A stretch of DNA of 64,000 nt from Rhynchosporium graminicola (GCA_900074885.1 FJUW01000042.1:400015-464014), one strand, 5' to 3'. Counted from the first letter of the stretch, positions 1 through 13,474 are shown. Made by a program: numbers and translations. Notes: generated by a model not told the origin, from the letters alone.

Positions 1-19
1 GGACCCAATATTCACTGCG

Positions 20-893
20 ATGATGAAGAGCACCCCCGATTTATGTGTAGAAGATACCACAGAACCAAGTACCGACACATTCCCTAAATTTGCACTCCTC
101 CCGAGCGAGCTATGTCGTCGAATGTGGGAAGAATCCCTCACCCCACGAGTCGTGGAGTTTCCGCATGTTCCAATAGAGGACAAGATTGCGCTGTTGGAGA
201 AATAGATCTGCGACAACCCTTCTGCGCCACGACCGGAATCTGACACTGCATCGATGTCTGTCCTCGGCACAAGCTACGAATCATAAAAGGTATTAGATAG
301 CGTGAATATGGAGATGTTTGGGTTCGAAGTACCCGAGACGGTCGATGACGTCCTGCTGCACGACACGTCGATGCCGCGGATGAGAGTGTACCAAGGAGTG
401 CGGTTCAATCCAAGCATCGATACGCTAAGCATCAGTACGGTATTCTGCCAGACATTGATAAAGTATGGCAACAGTAGACTCGAAACCTTACGATTCGTTT
501 CTCTTTACCTAGCGGATTCGTTCAAGAGGGACGTGCCAAGAGATATTCGATGTCGAGCTTGAGTTCCTCTCCGTTATGGCCCTTTTTTGAGTGCTCCAAA
601 CTTGGAAGAAGATAAATTCGAAGTTCGGTATCTCCCCTCCCGAGCACTGGTATGAGAAAAATGTCTTTGCACTTCCCAATTCATATACTTTCAATTTTGA
701 GACCCCACTGAAGGATTACTGGGACATATGGAGAGATACCCAGGCAAGGGAGTTGTATTCGCAGGACGACGAGGGCCGTATGAAGGCGCAGAGAGACAGA
801 GAAAAATGGAGGAGGATTGTGTCAGTCTCCGTCCAGAGTCACCGACCTTGGTACTTTGCCGCTTTGAGCCCGCGTCAGTCGAATTACTACTAG
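20..893 (+). pseudogene. decayed 2EXR-domain-like protein
   Basis: The first part (20-205) reads as the N-terminus of the fungal 2EXR family: a Phe-rich start, then LPSELCRRMWEESLTPRVVE, matching the usual LPxELRxxIWxxxLxPRVVE pattern. The same frame continues past stop codons at 203-205 and about 271 into a segment (302-562) with the family's VRFNPSIDTLSI stretch. A shift to a second frame, with another stop near 588, gives a C-terminal part (591-893) with a WKKI...EHWYEKNVF region. No intron removes these stops cleanly, so I read it as a broken gene. 2EXR proteins are abundant, fast-evolving and of unknown function in ascomycetes. The window begins only 19 bp upstream, so the true start may lie outside. 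Confidence 0.5.
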
Positions 894-2533
894 ATGTCAT
901 ACTTCTTGCAACACCGAAGATGGAATCGCTTGCGATCCTGGCTGGCTGGTTGCCGGACCATCATGACTTGCTATGTGGGAATGCCCTGATCGGATGAAAC
1001 AATTTTTACATCTGAGTATAATTCTTTGCTTCCGGCTCAAATCCGGAATTCCATATTGCCCTTCTGATCTCCCGTGGAAGGCGCTGAGTGGCATGTTGTC
1101 GCTGCCTGCGTGCTTGAAGACTGGGCTGTCGCTGTGTTGCGCCGTTGGACGATGCTTAACAGGAACCTGTCTTGATCATGTTTGACCGATCTGGGTATCA
1201 CATGGAGGGTAGAGGCATGAGTAGGGATGAACCAATAACCGGATATCCTTCTCGACGAGGGGGGCTTGTTTCTGATCCTCCGAAGCAGGCCACAAGTATT
1301 GTAATAATTTCGTAGCCTTCAATAAACTAGTAGAGCAAAAGCACAAAACTCAATGTGTGATTGCAAAGGTCACAATCCATGAAAGTCCTAGGATGATTTC
1401 GTATTACTTGGATCGAAGTCTTGCAAACTGTCGCTTCACCAGTGACAATCACGGGGTTCTCGTTCCAAGTTCAGTGAACAATTACATGACTTTACATAAC
1501 AGTCCGAGTCAAAAAGATATCACGGACTCTCGATACGACAGCTTGGAGCCTCAAGCTACGGAACTGAGTACGTTCTACAAACATGAGAGGGGGTTAATTT
1601 GGTTTACTTTCATTAAGGTGTGCTATTGAGGCGGGATGAATGGATGCGAACTTCCAAGCCGATGGTTTGATGACACGCTTGCAAGACGTCCTAACGTCAC
1701 TACCGACCTTATAATGTCTAGATGTCGCGGAAATCCCCGATGGGAGGAATGGGTACCAGCTTGTATCAGACGATACGAGCAAGAATAACGCTATTGTGGA
1801 CGAACATCTGTGCCTCGCTCCATGATGACTCACTCACTCACACAATGACTATCTACCTACCACGCCAAGTCTACGTCTGAATCGCGGGAGCCTGGAGAAT
1901 CCACCATCAGACGCTAAAACACCTGCTCGTCAAAACCTCCTGCAGGGAATTGTACATGACGATCCTCTTCGCCTCATGAACATCATCATACAGTACTGCA
2001 GAGATCAATCAAGGGCTTCGCCATCTCCTCGCTCAAAATCACAGTCAACTCAATGGCCTCGAGCACCCCAAACGATATCTCTACAACACTCGCGCCAATG
2101 AGCAACTCATCACATCACATCACAGCTCAGCTATACACTTGACATCTGTCGCATCATACTCCCCGAAACCCATAGCGATCACAAACACTTCAGAATATTC
2201 CTCACCAGCACCTCCTTGAAAATTCTACCACTTCCCCCATCTCCCAATTGCACGGCATGGACAATCTTGAATCGAAAGGAGAAAACATGTGCATTTGGTA
2301 AATACTCTTATTTCATCCTAATAAAACGGGTCGATCTCCTCGTTTCAAGTAAAACAGACCCAGCCCAACACCCCATGTATACAACATAGACAATAACCCT
2401 GCCTTTTACTCTCAACAAAATCAATATTACTCCTTACCAACCTTCCAAATCCACACGAAAACTGGTCATAGCCCCCCAATGATCGAATACGCATACGCCG
2501 GAATGATAGTCAAACAATAGCCGTGGATTTTCG
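894..2533. other. intergenic region, no supported gene
   Basis: The region lies between the 2EXR relic and the 3' end of the kinesin gene. Short open frames at 1357-1629 (+) and 1594-1833 (-) lack family resemblance and convincing splice partners. The stretch near 2280-2430 is probably kinesin 3' untranslated and terminator sequence. I see nothing else. Confidence 0.5.
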
Positions 2534-5500
2534 TCAATCGCTGCTACGGACCTTGGTGGACTTCTTCGCTGTCCCAATGTGTGTGTTATGTACCTACGAA
2601 TTGTTAGAGATAGGGATTGATGAGAATGGGATGCTGCATACCTTTGTTGCAAATTTCAGACTCGTAAGAGTCTCGCTAAGATGAGCTTCCAGAGGACTCG
2701 CCATCACGAACATGAGTGTCTTAGAATTACCGCCCAGCGAGTATTGAAGCAGATATGTCAACTAGCAGGGTCAGCGATGTACCATATTTAAGGCCTCTGG
2801 CTGATCTTACCTTTGAATTTCTGTATGGAATGTGAGCGCCTTCTTTGCCTGAACCCAGTGCTCCTATCACATCCCCGAGGCAGCTCAAACTCTTGTTGAT
2901 GTTCTGGGTTTCCTTCATCCGGTCTCCCTCCGCACCAGATTGCTTCAGTCTCTCGGAACCAGCCAAGTCAACAAGGTTCAATGTCCCCTCCGAGGTCTCG
3001 TTGGTCGTACTGTTCCGTCCGACAAGTTTTAAGATGAAGACCGAATGAGATCTAGACGATCTCTCGTTAGATTTCGTAGCAGCGACACTTCGGTTATTAT
3101 CAGCCTGCTTGAGAATCGACTCGACAGCATTAGGAGAATCCAATAGTACAGTCTTCAACCCAGTGATGGTGGTCTGCTTTCTCTGCTCATCGTGTCGAAC
3201 CTCGTGCTTCTTCTTCTCAAAGTCTTTCGAGTTGCCAAGAAGATCATGAATTTCCTCGTTATAAACCTCCACAAAGCTCCCCTCCATCGTATAAGTCCAT
3301 CCCTTATCTTTGAGATTTGTTGCCGTTTCGTAAATTTGATGAGTGGCGCGTGGGATCATTCCATCGGCCGAGGACATCGTATGAGTCTTTCCGGATCCAG
3401 TCTGACCATAACAGAATATGCAGACATTGTAACCATCCAATGCACTCTGAACAAGCTGCGAAATTTCCTCAAAGACCTCTTGATTCTGACTCTCAGGCCC
3501 AAATACTCGATCGAAGGAGAAAGAATGATTCTTTCTGGAGATTGTCCCCAAACTACTCTTCTCTTCCTTCCCCTGGATCTCGAGCTCCTTGGATTCTTTG
3601 TCCAAATCGGGATACGTTAAATTCGCCACTGGACCTTCATCGGCATTGTTGCTGAACACGGGCCGCACCCTGCACATCACTCGAATGTTCCCTTTGAGCT
3701 CCTGGACCTGGTTGAAGAGTATGCGGCGAAGGGATTCCTCCTTGATTAACTTCCGCTTGGATTCCTCGGCGGAGTCCAATGCTTCCTGCAATCTCCTTTC
3801 CATTTCAACAAAGCTATCCGATTGCGCCTTGGATCCAGATTCCAGAAAGTGTATCCGAGCACGGAGACTAGCCACAGTGCTTTCGAGTGTGTGAATTGTC
3901 GAGGCCGACTCGACGCCTGTCTTTTGTAGCGTTTCTCTCATTGTTGATATTTCGTCCTGCGCATTTGCCTTCAATGCTTGCTCCCGATCAAGATCTCCCT
4001 TCACACTCTCCAGCTCGCCTCTCATGTTTTGAATGTCGCGATCCTTCCTTTGTAGTTCCAATTCCAAGTTGACGCTTCCGGAGGTGATTTTGGTTTCCAG
4101 TTCCTGAACCTCGCGAAGTCTTTGGCTGCGTTCCTCCTCAAGTGTGGCATTATACCGCCGCTCTAGATCTCGTATTCTATCTTCCAGTTCCACCGTCGCT
4201 CGACGTTCTATTTCGCGGGTTTCGTCTCGGTGCTTTCGAAGTATGCGATCCATCTCATCGGTATTGTCTCGCTTGATCTGGTCCATCTCACTTCGATGAT
4301 CCCGTTTTGCATCATCCAACTCAAATTTGTGAACTCGCATCTGCTCGTCGAGACTGGCCTTGGCGGTCAGTAGGTTCTGCTGAAGCGAGTCGACCTTTAA
4401 CTTCATTTCATGCAGGTCGGACTTCAAAATTTCATTCGCAGACGAAAGCTGTGTCTTCAGACTGTCCAGTTCGGTCACTTGAAGCCGATAAATTAGTGCC
4501 CAAGTACCTCGCAGCCGGAATGAAGCACCTACCTCTGTCCTTGTAGAGATCTAGAACTGTCTGGAGAGAACTTTGTTCATTGGCGGTTCCTGTTATCTTA
4601 TTCTGCATATCCAAGAACATTCCTTCCATGCGCTCAACACGTAGATCGACGTCCCATGCTACAAATCCAGGTAAGTTAGAATCTTTGGTCAAATACGGGG
4701 TTTTCTGGGGAGAGGGTTTAGGAGTTCTGGTGGGTGTCATTGGCGGTTCCATCGGTGCCTCCGCCTTGGAAAGCACCGGAATATGAGAGGGTGACTTTGA
4801 AGCAACTGATTCTTCAGGAGGTACAAACAGTGCGAGTGCACTCTCAGTATTGTCGATTCTCACCCCTCTCAATCCAGAACTGATGGTAGACTTATGAGAT
4901 AGGAGTGACTGGTTTGGCCTCATCCTTGCAGAGTTCGCTTGATACTCGTATTGCTCCTTGGACTTGACTTCTCCGTCTAGTCTTAGCCGACTCATGGCTG
5001 TACTGACGGAGACATCCCGCACGTTGGCAGCGGACCGCTGGGTTCTCAACGATTGCATTGAATGTGGAGCTCGCAATTTCTTGCTTCGGATGGTCTGGTA
5101 ACCGTCGGTTGACTGTATGGGAGTAGGAATTAATATCGGAGGCTCCATACCCTTGCGCCTTCCTGGTAGTGGTAAATCATCATCGGACGAATGCGTGTCC
5201 ATGGAAGTTGCTGGCCGGGGTAGTGCAGTATTATTTCCACGTGTTGCTGTAGACTGGCTGAACTGTGATCGGCCGCCATATGAGGATTTAGGACGACCAT
5301 TGGGGCCGATACTGCTAGAAAAGCTGCTGTTGGATGTGCTTCGGGAGGATACTGATAGTGCGCGTGAGGATGTGGAGGATGTGAACGAGGGATTTCGACT
5401 ATGCATGGACTTCTGTCATGTCGTTAGCGACCATAGATCTGTCACTCAATCGAAAATTAGGTTGGCTTCTGCCGGGATGACTTGGCTACGTGGAGCGGTT

Positions 5501-5942
5501 TGAAATCGGCTCTCGCAAATGACGTACAGCGCGAAGACTTCTTCTTATACGTGATACGCGCAATGTGCGAGCTCAAAGGTATGATCTGAATCTCACTTAC
5601 CCCTGCACCAACCAGAGTTGTCCCCTTCACAGGAGGTCGTGAGCTCGGCGTTGGAGCTACTAATGGCCTGACCTCTCCAGCTCTTTCCGCCAATGTTTTC
5701 CGCTTTGGTTCTGATTCGTTGACTATCGACAGTATCAGCTCAATTGTCCATTCCAACCTGATCTGCAGTTACCACTGACAAGCTCCACCCAATTTGTGCT
5801 TTAGGGAGGTAGGTGGTGGCATCCTCGACATAATCTTTGATCGCGCATTGCCTTGCGACTCGGAGATTTCTACGAGACCCATTTTCGGCGGTGAGGGGAT
5901 TCGACTTCCAGGAGGTTTCAGCTGCGAAGGTCGGTACTGCAT
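2534..5942 (-). CDS. klpA: kinesin-14 (KlpA/Kar3-type C-terminal motor)
   Basis: Minus-end-directed microtubule motor of the spindle and cytoskeleton. Six exons read well: 5942-about 5780, 5722-5601, 5412-4533, 4477-2811, 2761-2642 and 2593-2534, giving about 1003 residues. The N-terminal 390 residues are Ser/Pro-rich and basic (microtubule-binding tail); about 390-640 is a continuous coiled coil; the motor is C-terminal, which defines kinesin-14. Visible motifs are the neck-motor junction [12 protein letters not shown]-loop [11 protein letters not shown] (about 746-755), switch [10 protein letters not shown], switch [11 protein letters not shown] and the C-terminal [14 protein letters not shown]. 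The start was chosen at [11 protein letters not shown] because the following [13 protein letters not shown] and [13 protein letters not shown] look like the conserved kinesin-14 tail. The first intron needs a GTCAGT donor to keep frame, so that boundary is the weakest. Confidence 0.93.
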
Positions 5943-8661
5943 CAAAATATTAGCAAACACCGTGATATTATTGGGTGGAGATAGCAAAATACCGAATTCT
6001 CTTCCTCTGTGTAGTCCATCTTCAATCGCAGCAATTGCACACCTTCTTAATTCGATGTCACGCGCATAGAAAGTCGAAGATTCTTTGGTCGCAAAGGAAT
6101 AGCCAGTCGCGTGGGTATAGATAGGCAATAGGGCGTAGGATGGGTTTGAATGTCGGTAGCGCTCATAAAATCACGACGTCTTGTTGTTTAATCGCAGAGT
6201 AAACAAATGATCGGACGGACACGGCAACGGCTAACCACTTTGAGACTAGACCCATAGTTAAGTCTTGGCACAACTCTCCCCATGATGAGCCTCACAACAT
6301 TTCATCCATCACACAAAGATTTACTTATCATCATCACCTGCATCTAATCAATTGGCAAAACAGCCTTCGTGATTCGCCATGGATGCTTGCTTCACTTCCA
6401 ACGTATCAGTACAGGAGTCTTCATCGGCTCTTGAAAATATGAACCCGATATCGTTGGGTTTGCATGGCCACTCTTTGCTCTTGGCCAAACATATCCTCCA
6501 GTGGCTTGTATTTCCCGTCGTTAGAAGCTCCAACTTTGCCTCTACATGAGCCCATGAAGGATTGCCGACCAAGGCCTTGCAGTTGTGGCTTTCCTTTTCC
6601 ACAATCTATGTTATATTGGCAGCAGAATGCCAATCAACACCTTTTATTTCTCAGCTTTCGTTCAAGGCCGGGAAAGTCGTCTTCGTGCCGTGACACCCAT
6701 CTTTCCTTTTATTACAGACTCTTTAGAGTATGATCTCGGATACTACATGTGGAGTCCATGGCACTAAGCGAGGGCAACAACATGATGCCATACGCCAATG
6801 CAAGTTCCTTTGTAAGCCCACTTATAGATATGATCAGACCGACGGAGAAAGGGAGGGAGTAGTGGGTACCTGTGGAGAATTTCGACGTGGTTCAAACTAC
6901 GAGTAAGAAGACATGCGAAGTTTGAGTTTGATAAAGCTTCTCTTAACTTGCTAGATTGGCTTTTGCCGTGATCCATATCGCAGCGTCCCTTGTGTTCTTC
7001 TTGTACATAGTCACCTTGCTTCATATGACTTCAGCCATGTCAGCATCAAAGTATGAGTAGCATCCTGGTTGCTATTCCATGGAAACAAAGGTCTTTCTTT
7101 CCATCAGACCCATACCATCATTTGCAACACTCTTCATGCACCTGCCACATGGAGAAATGATGAATGAAGAAGGTGTTCGTACCGAGGAAGCAGAGGAGAC
7201 GGCTGGTAGTGTGTGTTGGTTGCATGAATTCCCTGCAGACTTTCAATACCTTCTCGTAAGATTGGCTCGCCATCGGTCATGATTCCTTGTTATGGGTAGG
7301 TAACTGATGAGAATTTGTACCTACGGGATCCACCCGGCATAGTACTACTGTCTGTCTGTCTGTACCCGGCCTCTCCACTCGCTCACTCCCTTCCCTTTTT
7401 ACCTTTTCAATTGCCTTCCATGCTTGCTTTTCCATCTTGGGGGTATCGATTACCTCGTCGAGCTCGTTGGCTGGCCTGCATTTGATTTATTGCATGAATG
7501 AGGAAAGTCTTCAACCAATCGTTCGTTATATTGTAACTGCATGTCGGGCAGAAGTCGGCCACCTTTGATCCTGCAAGATGCCCCCGCAGATGGGACGTCT
7601 ATTCTTGGCCATGTTCCGCATGGTCTCACCCACCTCGGCCACACACTCCTTCCCTCCCCAAGCCACGGAAGTAGGTCGTGGTTGTGGTTGTGAAAACAAT
7701 TATGCTTATGCTTGCCAAATTACAGTACAGTACCCATGAACCTAAAATATGCTTACTTCCTCCCGGACCTCACCCACAGTTGGAGCCGCACTCTATTTCG
7801 ATGGCATCGATCGCAATGACTCCTTACTGCTTCTACTCATGCCACCGCCCGGTTGTGGTTCCATTCCGCGACGCCTCGCGTAAGGATTTCATCCAAAGTT
7901 TCCAATCCTAATCTCGTTGGCTATTTAAACGCTGTCAGACGCTCCTTGGCATGAGGGCCTCCCGCAAGTCATCCGTTACTCATGCTCATGCTCGGTACGT
8001 CCCCTCGATCCCATGGGTGCAGAACAAAACCACACCCCCCAACCTAGCGGTCCCAGCCCAAATCACACTGCAGAATCTATGAGACATTCCCTAATGTCCG
8101 ATCTCTCCAATCAGCACGCTTCAAGATTTCAGGACCCCAGGCCTTGACTTGACGATATCCTTGATCGTCCGGGCCGGGGAGGGCTGTCCGTTCCGCGTTG
8201 CATATTTCCAGCCCCAATCAATAGCTCGTTGTACTGGACAAATTTCCAGTGTCACAATACCTCGTGGCATAAGCGTGCTTGCACCGGGTAAGTATGCTTC
8301 GAGAACGCCTATGATCTATAAAGAGACGCGCTAACGCAGCATGGCTTGAGGAGTCGAGGGAAAATACAGCATCATACTAACAGGGGAACGACGCCTCCTT
8401 CGTGCATTGCGGCTATTGGTGAGCATTTCGACGATCGATGGTGGCCTCGTGGGAGCCCTGTCAAGACACATACCCCATCAAGAAACCCAGTCAAGTTTTC
8501 TATTTTGATTGTACCACGGCAAGACTTAGCATGTGGCAAGGAAATAGGTACTTAGGGATCATGTCTCCCCTAGGTCTTTTTTTCTTTGAATCATCCTTCC
8601 ACTCACCCTCTAAAGTTGTGTCGAGATATACTGTCTCCACAACGTAATTTCAAGTGTCAAG
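5943..8661. other. divergent intergenic region between kinesin and tyrosinase
   Basis: This 2.7-kb stretch separates two divergently transcribed genes and must carry both promoters. It contains a short CTGT tandem repeat near 7350-7362 and pyrimidine-rich tracts at 7370-7440. Open frames here (for example 6348-6602 minus and 6764-7024 minus) are short, overlap each other and show no family resemblance. A TCTATAAAG TATA-like site lies at about 8315, roughly 340 bp upstream of the tyrosinase start. Confidence 0.5.
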
Positions 8662-10189
8662 ATGCAGATCCCTCACCTCCTCACTGCAGTGTCTCTTCTC
8701 TTCAGTCTTGCAACTGCGGCTCCACCACAGCCCGAACCTCGCCTGGATGCTGTTGATGGACTCGCCGCAAAGGGACTGATCAATCTCGAGAAGTACCAGA
8801 AGCAAGTGAAGAGCAAATGTACTGTGAAGAACGCCGTCAAGCGACAAGAATGGTAAGTGTACGCAATGTCTTCGCTGTGCACATTACTTACATGCGACAG
8901 GAATGATCTCCAGTCTAGCGACAAGAAGAAATACATTGCTGCCGTTCTATGTCTCCAGAAGAAACCGTCTAAGTCTGCCCGAGGTGTAGCACCAGGTGCA
9001 CGTTCGAGGTAAGCAAATTCTGTTCATGTCGTGACTTATCATCCACATATCATTGTTTTGTGTGCTAATTCAATTCTTTATATCTTCTAGGTACGACGAC
9101 TTCGTACTAGTACACGTCCAGCAGACAATGACGATTCATGCTACAGTAAGTTAATCCCCCCTACAATCTTCCACCTCTAACACAATTAGGGCAACTTCCT
9201 CTCCTGGCACAGGTACTTTGTCTGGGCATATGAGACTGCTCTTCGTGATGAGTGTGGCTACAAAGGCTACCAGCCATATTGGAACTGGGGTCGCTATGCT
9301 AGGTCTGTTACCCACTGTCATGAGCCTCACTGAAGCTGATCGTACAATAGCAACCCACTCCTCAATCCAATGGTTGACGGTAGCGACATAAGCTTATCAG
9401 GCAACGGACTCAAGTTCAATTATACTGGCGTACCTCTGCAGGGAGGTCCTTTGCCTTGGGATGTTATCCCTCCTGGAGCAGGGGGAGGTTGCGTTACTAC
9501 CGGTCCATTCAAGAAGTAAGTTGGACTACTTCATCCTAAAATTACTCAAACGGTGTTCTAAATCAGATCAGCTTGGAAGTCAGACTAGGACCCCTCTCCG
9601 CTACCATTCCCGGCGTGCCAGTAAATCCTCAAGCCGATGGACTAGGATACAACCCGCGTTGTCTTCGCCGAGATATCAACCCCAACGCCGCAGCCGTTAC
9701 CGCAACAAATTACACTTACGACCTCATCACCAACCCACTTCACGCCGATATTCACTGGTTCCAAACGGTGATGCAAGGACAATTCGAGGTGCACAAGTGG
9801 GGTGTTCACACCGGTGGCCATTACACAATTGGTGGTGATCCAGGCGGAGTAAGTCACTCCTATTCCTCAGCCCTAGCAAAACTCATCGAGGAAACTCAAC
9901 ATCTAATGCCGGTTCCAAACAGGATTTCTTCACCTCCCCCAATGACCCAATCTTTTTCTTGCATCACGGCATGATTGATCGCGTTTGGTGGATTTGGCAA
10001 ACACAGAACCTAGCGGCTCGCCTAAAGGCCGTCTCTGGTACCATCACTTTCTTCAACGATCCTCCTTCACGCAACGCGACTTTGAACGATAATGTGGACT
10101 TGGGTCTACTTGCATCACCAGTGAAGTTGGGGAGCTTGTTGGACACTATGGGAGGATTGAATGGTGCATTCTGTTACATCTACGTCTAA
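8662..10189 (+). CDS. secreted-type tyrosinase (type-3 copper oxidase)
   Basis: Oxidises phenolic/tyrosyl groups at a dicopper centre. Seven exons, 8662-8852, 8901-9008, 9091-9145, 9190-9302, 9351-9515, 9572-9848 and 9923-10189, close in frame to 391 residues. Residues 1-20 are a clear signal peptide ending in ATAA. The CuA site shows an upstream His (LVHVQQ) followed by HATGNFLSWHRYF; CuB shows HTGGH and DPIFFLHHGMIDRVWW, so the copper-ligand histidines I can place are present. It ends in FCYIYV, as in short fungal secreted tyrosinases, with no C-terminal lid domain. It is the leftmost gene of the putative peptide cluster. Ustiloxin-type clusters carry a tyrosinase (UstQ), so a role in modifying the Tyr-rich precursor is inferred, not shown. 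A melanin or phenol-oxidase role is the alternative. Confidence 0.94.
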
Positions 10190-12109
10190 GTATAATGATG
10201 GCACGACACGAGATATGTGAACAGGATCTTCAGAAATAAAACTGTTGGGTGTTCCAATAACGGGGGAAAAGTTGGAATGCTACATAATGATTGCTTGCTT
10301 GTGTATATGGTGCGGCCTTCGCTGCAAATGATGTTTGTTTCTCCATGCCAATCAGATCACCTATGAATAGATTAGTTATCATCTAGACAGATAATCGAAG
10401 CCAAAGCTTCATGAACATTTTTATACCAGTATTATTCTGATACCTATAGCATGAAACTCCAATACTAACACACTTTCCACGTGAGAGACTTCCTCATGTT
10501 GTTTTCCCGTATTCGATTATCACACACCTCCACTCGATCGATCGACCATCGCATCTTCTAGCCCCCCTCGAAAAAATCCAAGCTTCGAAAAGTCTTTCAA
10601 CATATTACTTCTAACATGACTGTGTGAATGCGCCACGACCCGTCGATTGCGTACGTACGTACGTACATACAAGTACAGTACTGCGATTCAGCGTATACGG
10701 TACTACATACCACATCACAGCCCAGCTCCTCTTCACAGAGTTTACGAGCACTCCCGACCGACTTTGTACTTGTTCTACTGTGTTATCCATTCTATTCCAT
10801 TTCCATTACATGTATACTGTACATGAGATATATCGGTAATAATCTAGAGTATGTATGAATAAAGCGTTTTCTCTCCTCTTCTATCATTGATGTGTGGATG
10901 TGAGACGCATAGGATGGGATGGGGTAGGATGGGGTAGGAGAAGCCGCAGATTTAGCTTGGCGACGTGTTATCGTCCATGGTGTCACGGGGAAAAGGGAAA
11001 TCAGGGCATGTTGGGATAGATGTCTTGGTATACGTGGATAGATAGGTATTTGACGAATCATGTTGAGCGCTCCCGATAAGTATCAGATACCAAGCAAGAA
11101 CTACCTGTCTGTGAAATTCTGCGCTGACCAAGTTGTCCGTCTGAGAGATACCAAATATCTTCAGTGAATGTGCAAAACTCGTTGTCACCGCCGACAAGGG
11201 TATAATATATTACCCCTCGCGCGTCCTTGTGATTGGATTGTTATGCGGTGTATGTAGAGACCGTCGCACTGCGAAATTGACAAGTCTTGCTACATGATTC
11301 CTGTATCGCGTGATTTGTGGACCGGTGTATTGTGTCTAGATACGGAGAAGCTGGCGTTTCTGTCATCTTTTGTGGGAGATTGAGGCAAGTTTGTGATGAT
11401 CATGCATATAGCTTAGAGTTGCATTTTTTGTGTCATACTGATGATATGATATGTAGGTAGGTAGGATAGGCTCTGCGATATCCACGACTCCGATCCCAAA
11501 TTGAGCAATTCCACCTCCAAAATACCACCTCCTCATTCAGCTACACAATCCCTGGGGTTAGAAAGCTTAAATACACGACAATTTGCAGTAATCTTTCATT
11601 ATCTCAATCCATCAGCATTTTTACCGTAGTAATAGAAGTTATTGATAAGGCTTACGACGTGAGTAATAGAAAGGTTTTGATTTCAGATCGTTACATGGCT
11701 GAGGTGAGGTAGGATGACGGTGTGTTGATTACGCTCTTCTAATGTTGCTAAGCGATTTGTCTTTGTTAGAAGAATGGCTGTGTGAGTGCGTACGACCTGG
11801 GGAGTGGGTGTGTACAAAGTACCACCTTCGCGTACACTGTCAAGTATTCTCTCAATCTAGGCGAATGACATTGATGAGTGAGCTTATCATGAAACCCACA
11901 AAAGCAAAAATCACAGCTTACGGAGATAGATGATCAATCATGGGTCTTGCATCATTTGATCATGGTGTACGCTGTGACAATCTGGGATAATTACATCAAC
12001 TAAACTTCTCAACCATTCTCCCTCCTCTTGACCCGGACGAACAATTCTGAACGAGCCTATTCCCACTGTACTCAGAAAGAAGACATCAAAACGTCAGGTC
12101 TCAGCCAAA
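10190..12109. other. intergenic region with simple repeats
   Basis: Downstream of tyrosinase and upstream of the first UstYa-type gene. It contains a short ACGT-unit repeat at about 10649-10665, GGATGGGGTAGGAT-type tandem copies at 10910-10935 and a GTAGG repeat at 11453-11465. Open frames at 10792-11197 (-) overlap each other and show no domain. I see no gene. Confidence 0.5.
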
Positions 12110-12833
12110 ATGACTTCATCAAAGCAAGACTGGTACACACCCAAAAACACCACCCACAAGATCCTTTTCATCGTCCTCCCAACATTCGCCCTCATTGGTC
12201 TCCTCATCGCCCTCCTTCGCACTCAAATCCACTCCAGCCTAACCTCAATATGCCACACACTCTCTCCCGCTCCCTCTTCCACATTTCTCACACCGTTCGA
12301 AACAAACTTCACCTACCAATCGATACATCCCAAAACCGACGACCTCTGGAACGATCTCGTAACGCCGAACGGCGGCTTCATTTACGAAGGATCAGGAGAC
12401 GAAAAGCGGGTTTACGGTGTCGGCATGTTCCATCAACTGCACTGCTTGCAGATCTTCAGGAACCACTTACAGGAGCTCTATTCGAAGAAGCAAGACCGGA
12501 GTAACCGCCGCGGGATGAAGAGAGGTGTGGTTCATGGACATCATCTCGACTTGCATCATACGCTGCATTGTATGGATTATTTCCGCCAGGTTAGTTCGTC
12601 TTCGATGCAAGAACCTTTAGATCTTGATGGTAACGGGGCAGGTATTTCTGTGTTTCGCGGACGATTCGCTTGAGGCTGCGACGCCGGGCACGAATGGTGA
12701 GAGGCCGAATGTTGATGGGATGGTGCCACATCAATGTCGAGATCCTTCGGGCTTATATGCTAGGTCTTTGAAATCCGGTACGCGTACAGAATCGAAGGCA
12801 AAGGATCATACCGCGCACGGTCATGCCCGTTGA
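12110..12833 (+). CDS. UstYa/DUF3328 family oxidase-like protein, copy 1
   Basis: The DUF3328 (UstYa) family is needed for oxidative cyclisation of fungal ribosomal peptides such as ustiloxin and cyclochlorotine. Two exons, 12110-12589 and 12642-12833, give 223 residues; the intron is GTTAGT...GGCAG. One membrane helix spans residues 18-36 near the N-terminus, giving a type II topology with a lumenal domain. Both signature HxxHC motifs are intact: HQLHC at 108-112 and HTLHC at 150-154, followed by DYFRQVFLCFADDSLE and a HQCRD segment typical of the C-terminus. A second DUF3328 gene lies 0.6 kb downstream on the other strand, and the repeat precursor about 2.3 kb away. It is probably a modification enzyme of the cluster; its exact reaction is unknown. 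Confidence 0.9.
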
Positions 12834-13474
12834 GTGTTCTGTGGAGCTTTAGTGCTGAGAACTTTGGAGCTGTGCTTCTGTGTCTGTTGGAGGCTGAACC
12901 GGTATATTCCCATTACTTCAATGCAATCAGAGTCATAGTTCTATCCTTTCCGATGCCAATCAAGTGCATAATTTCTGCGAAATGTTTGGGTGCTTCTTTG
13001 ACATAGTTATCAGCACAAGATGAGTAATCTTATCTCACATTTCGTGAATCATGCCTCGCACGTCAAGCTCAAGCTCTGGATTAGAACAACTCCAGCATCG
13101 CGAGCCGAATATCTTGAACTTACCACTTGTACACTAATCTGTTGAGTGACGTTTTGCACATTGATGATTCAGACGCGATATCAGGCTGCTCGACTTTTCC
13201 AGCTAAAGCTATTAGCTCTAGTCTATAGATTGAACTTGCACTTCTAAACTTTTCAGTTAGGTAAACTAGCTAGAGGGAGTACTTAAGTCGTTTATTCGCG
13301 AGACAGTAGTCAAAGTTTGTTTTAGGAGTTTTATGTCAACATTATATTCCTATGTTCGATAACTAACGATTGCCACGAAGCCAACCCCTCAAATGATTGC
13401 GACTTTTGAACTCATCAAACCAAATGATCCGCCATATTCCCTTCTTTCTTACCATATGGATCGCCTGGAGCAAG
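12834..13474. other. intergenic region between convergent UstYa-type genes
   Basis: The two flanking DUF3328 genes converge here, so this should hold two 3' ends. It is AT-rich, with no supported open frame. A TTCAGTTAGGTAAACTAGCT stretch near 13252 is unremarkable. Confidence 0.45.

Noticed and set aside
4307..4546. Plus-strand frames across the kinesin gene (for example 3192-3620, 4307-4546)
   Set aside because: They are antisense shadows of the coiled-coil and motor exons.
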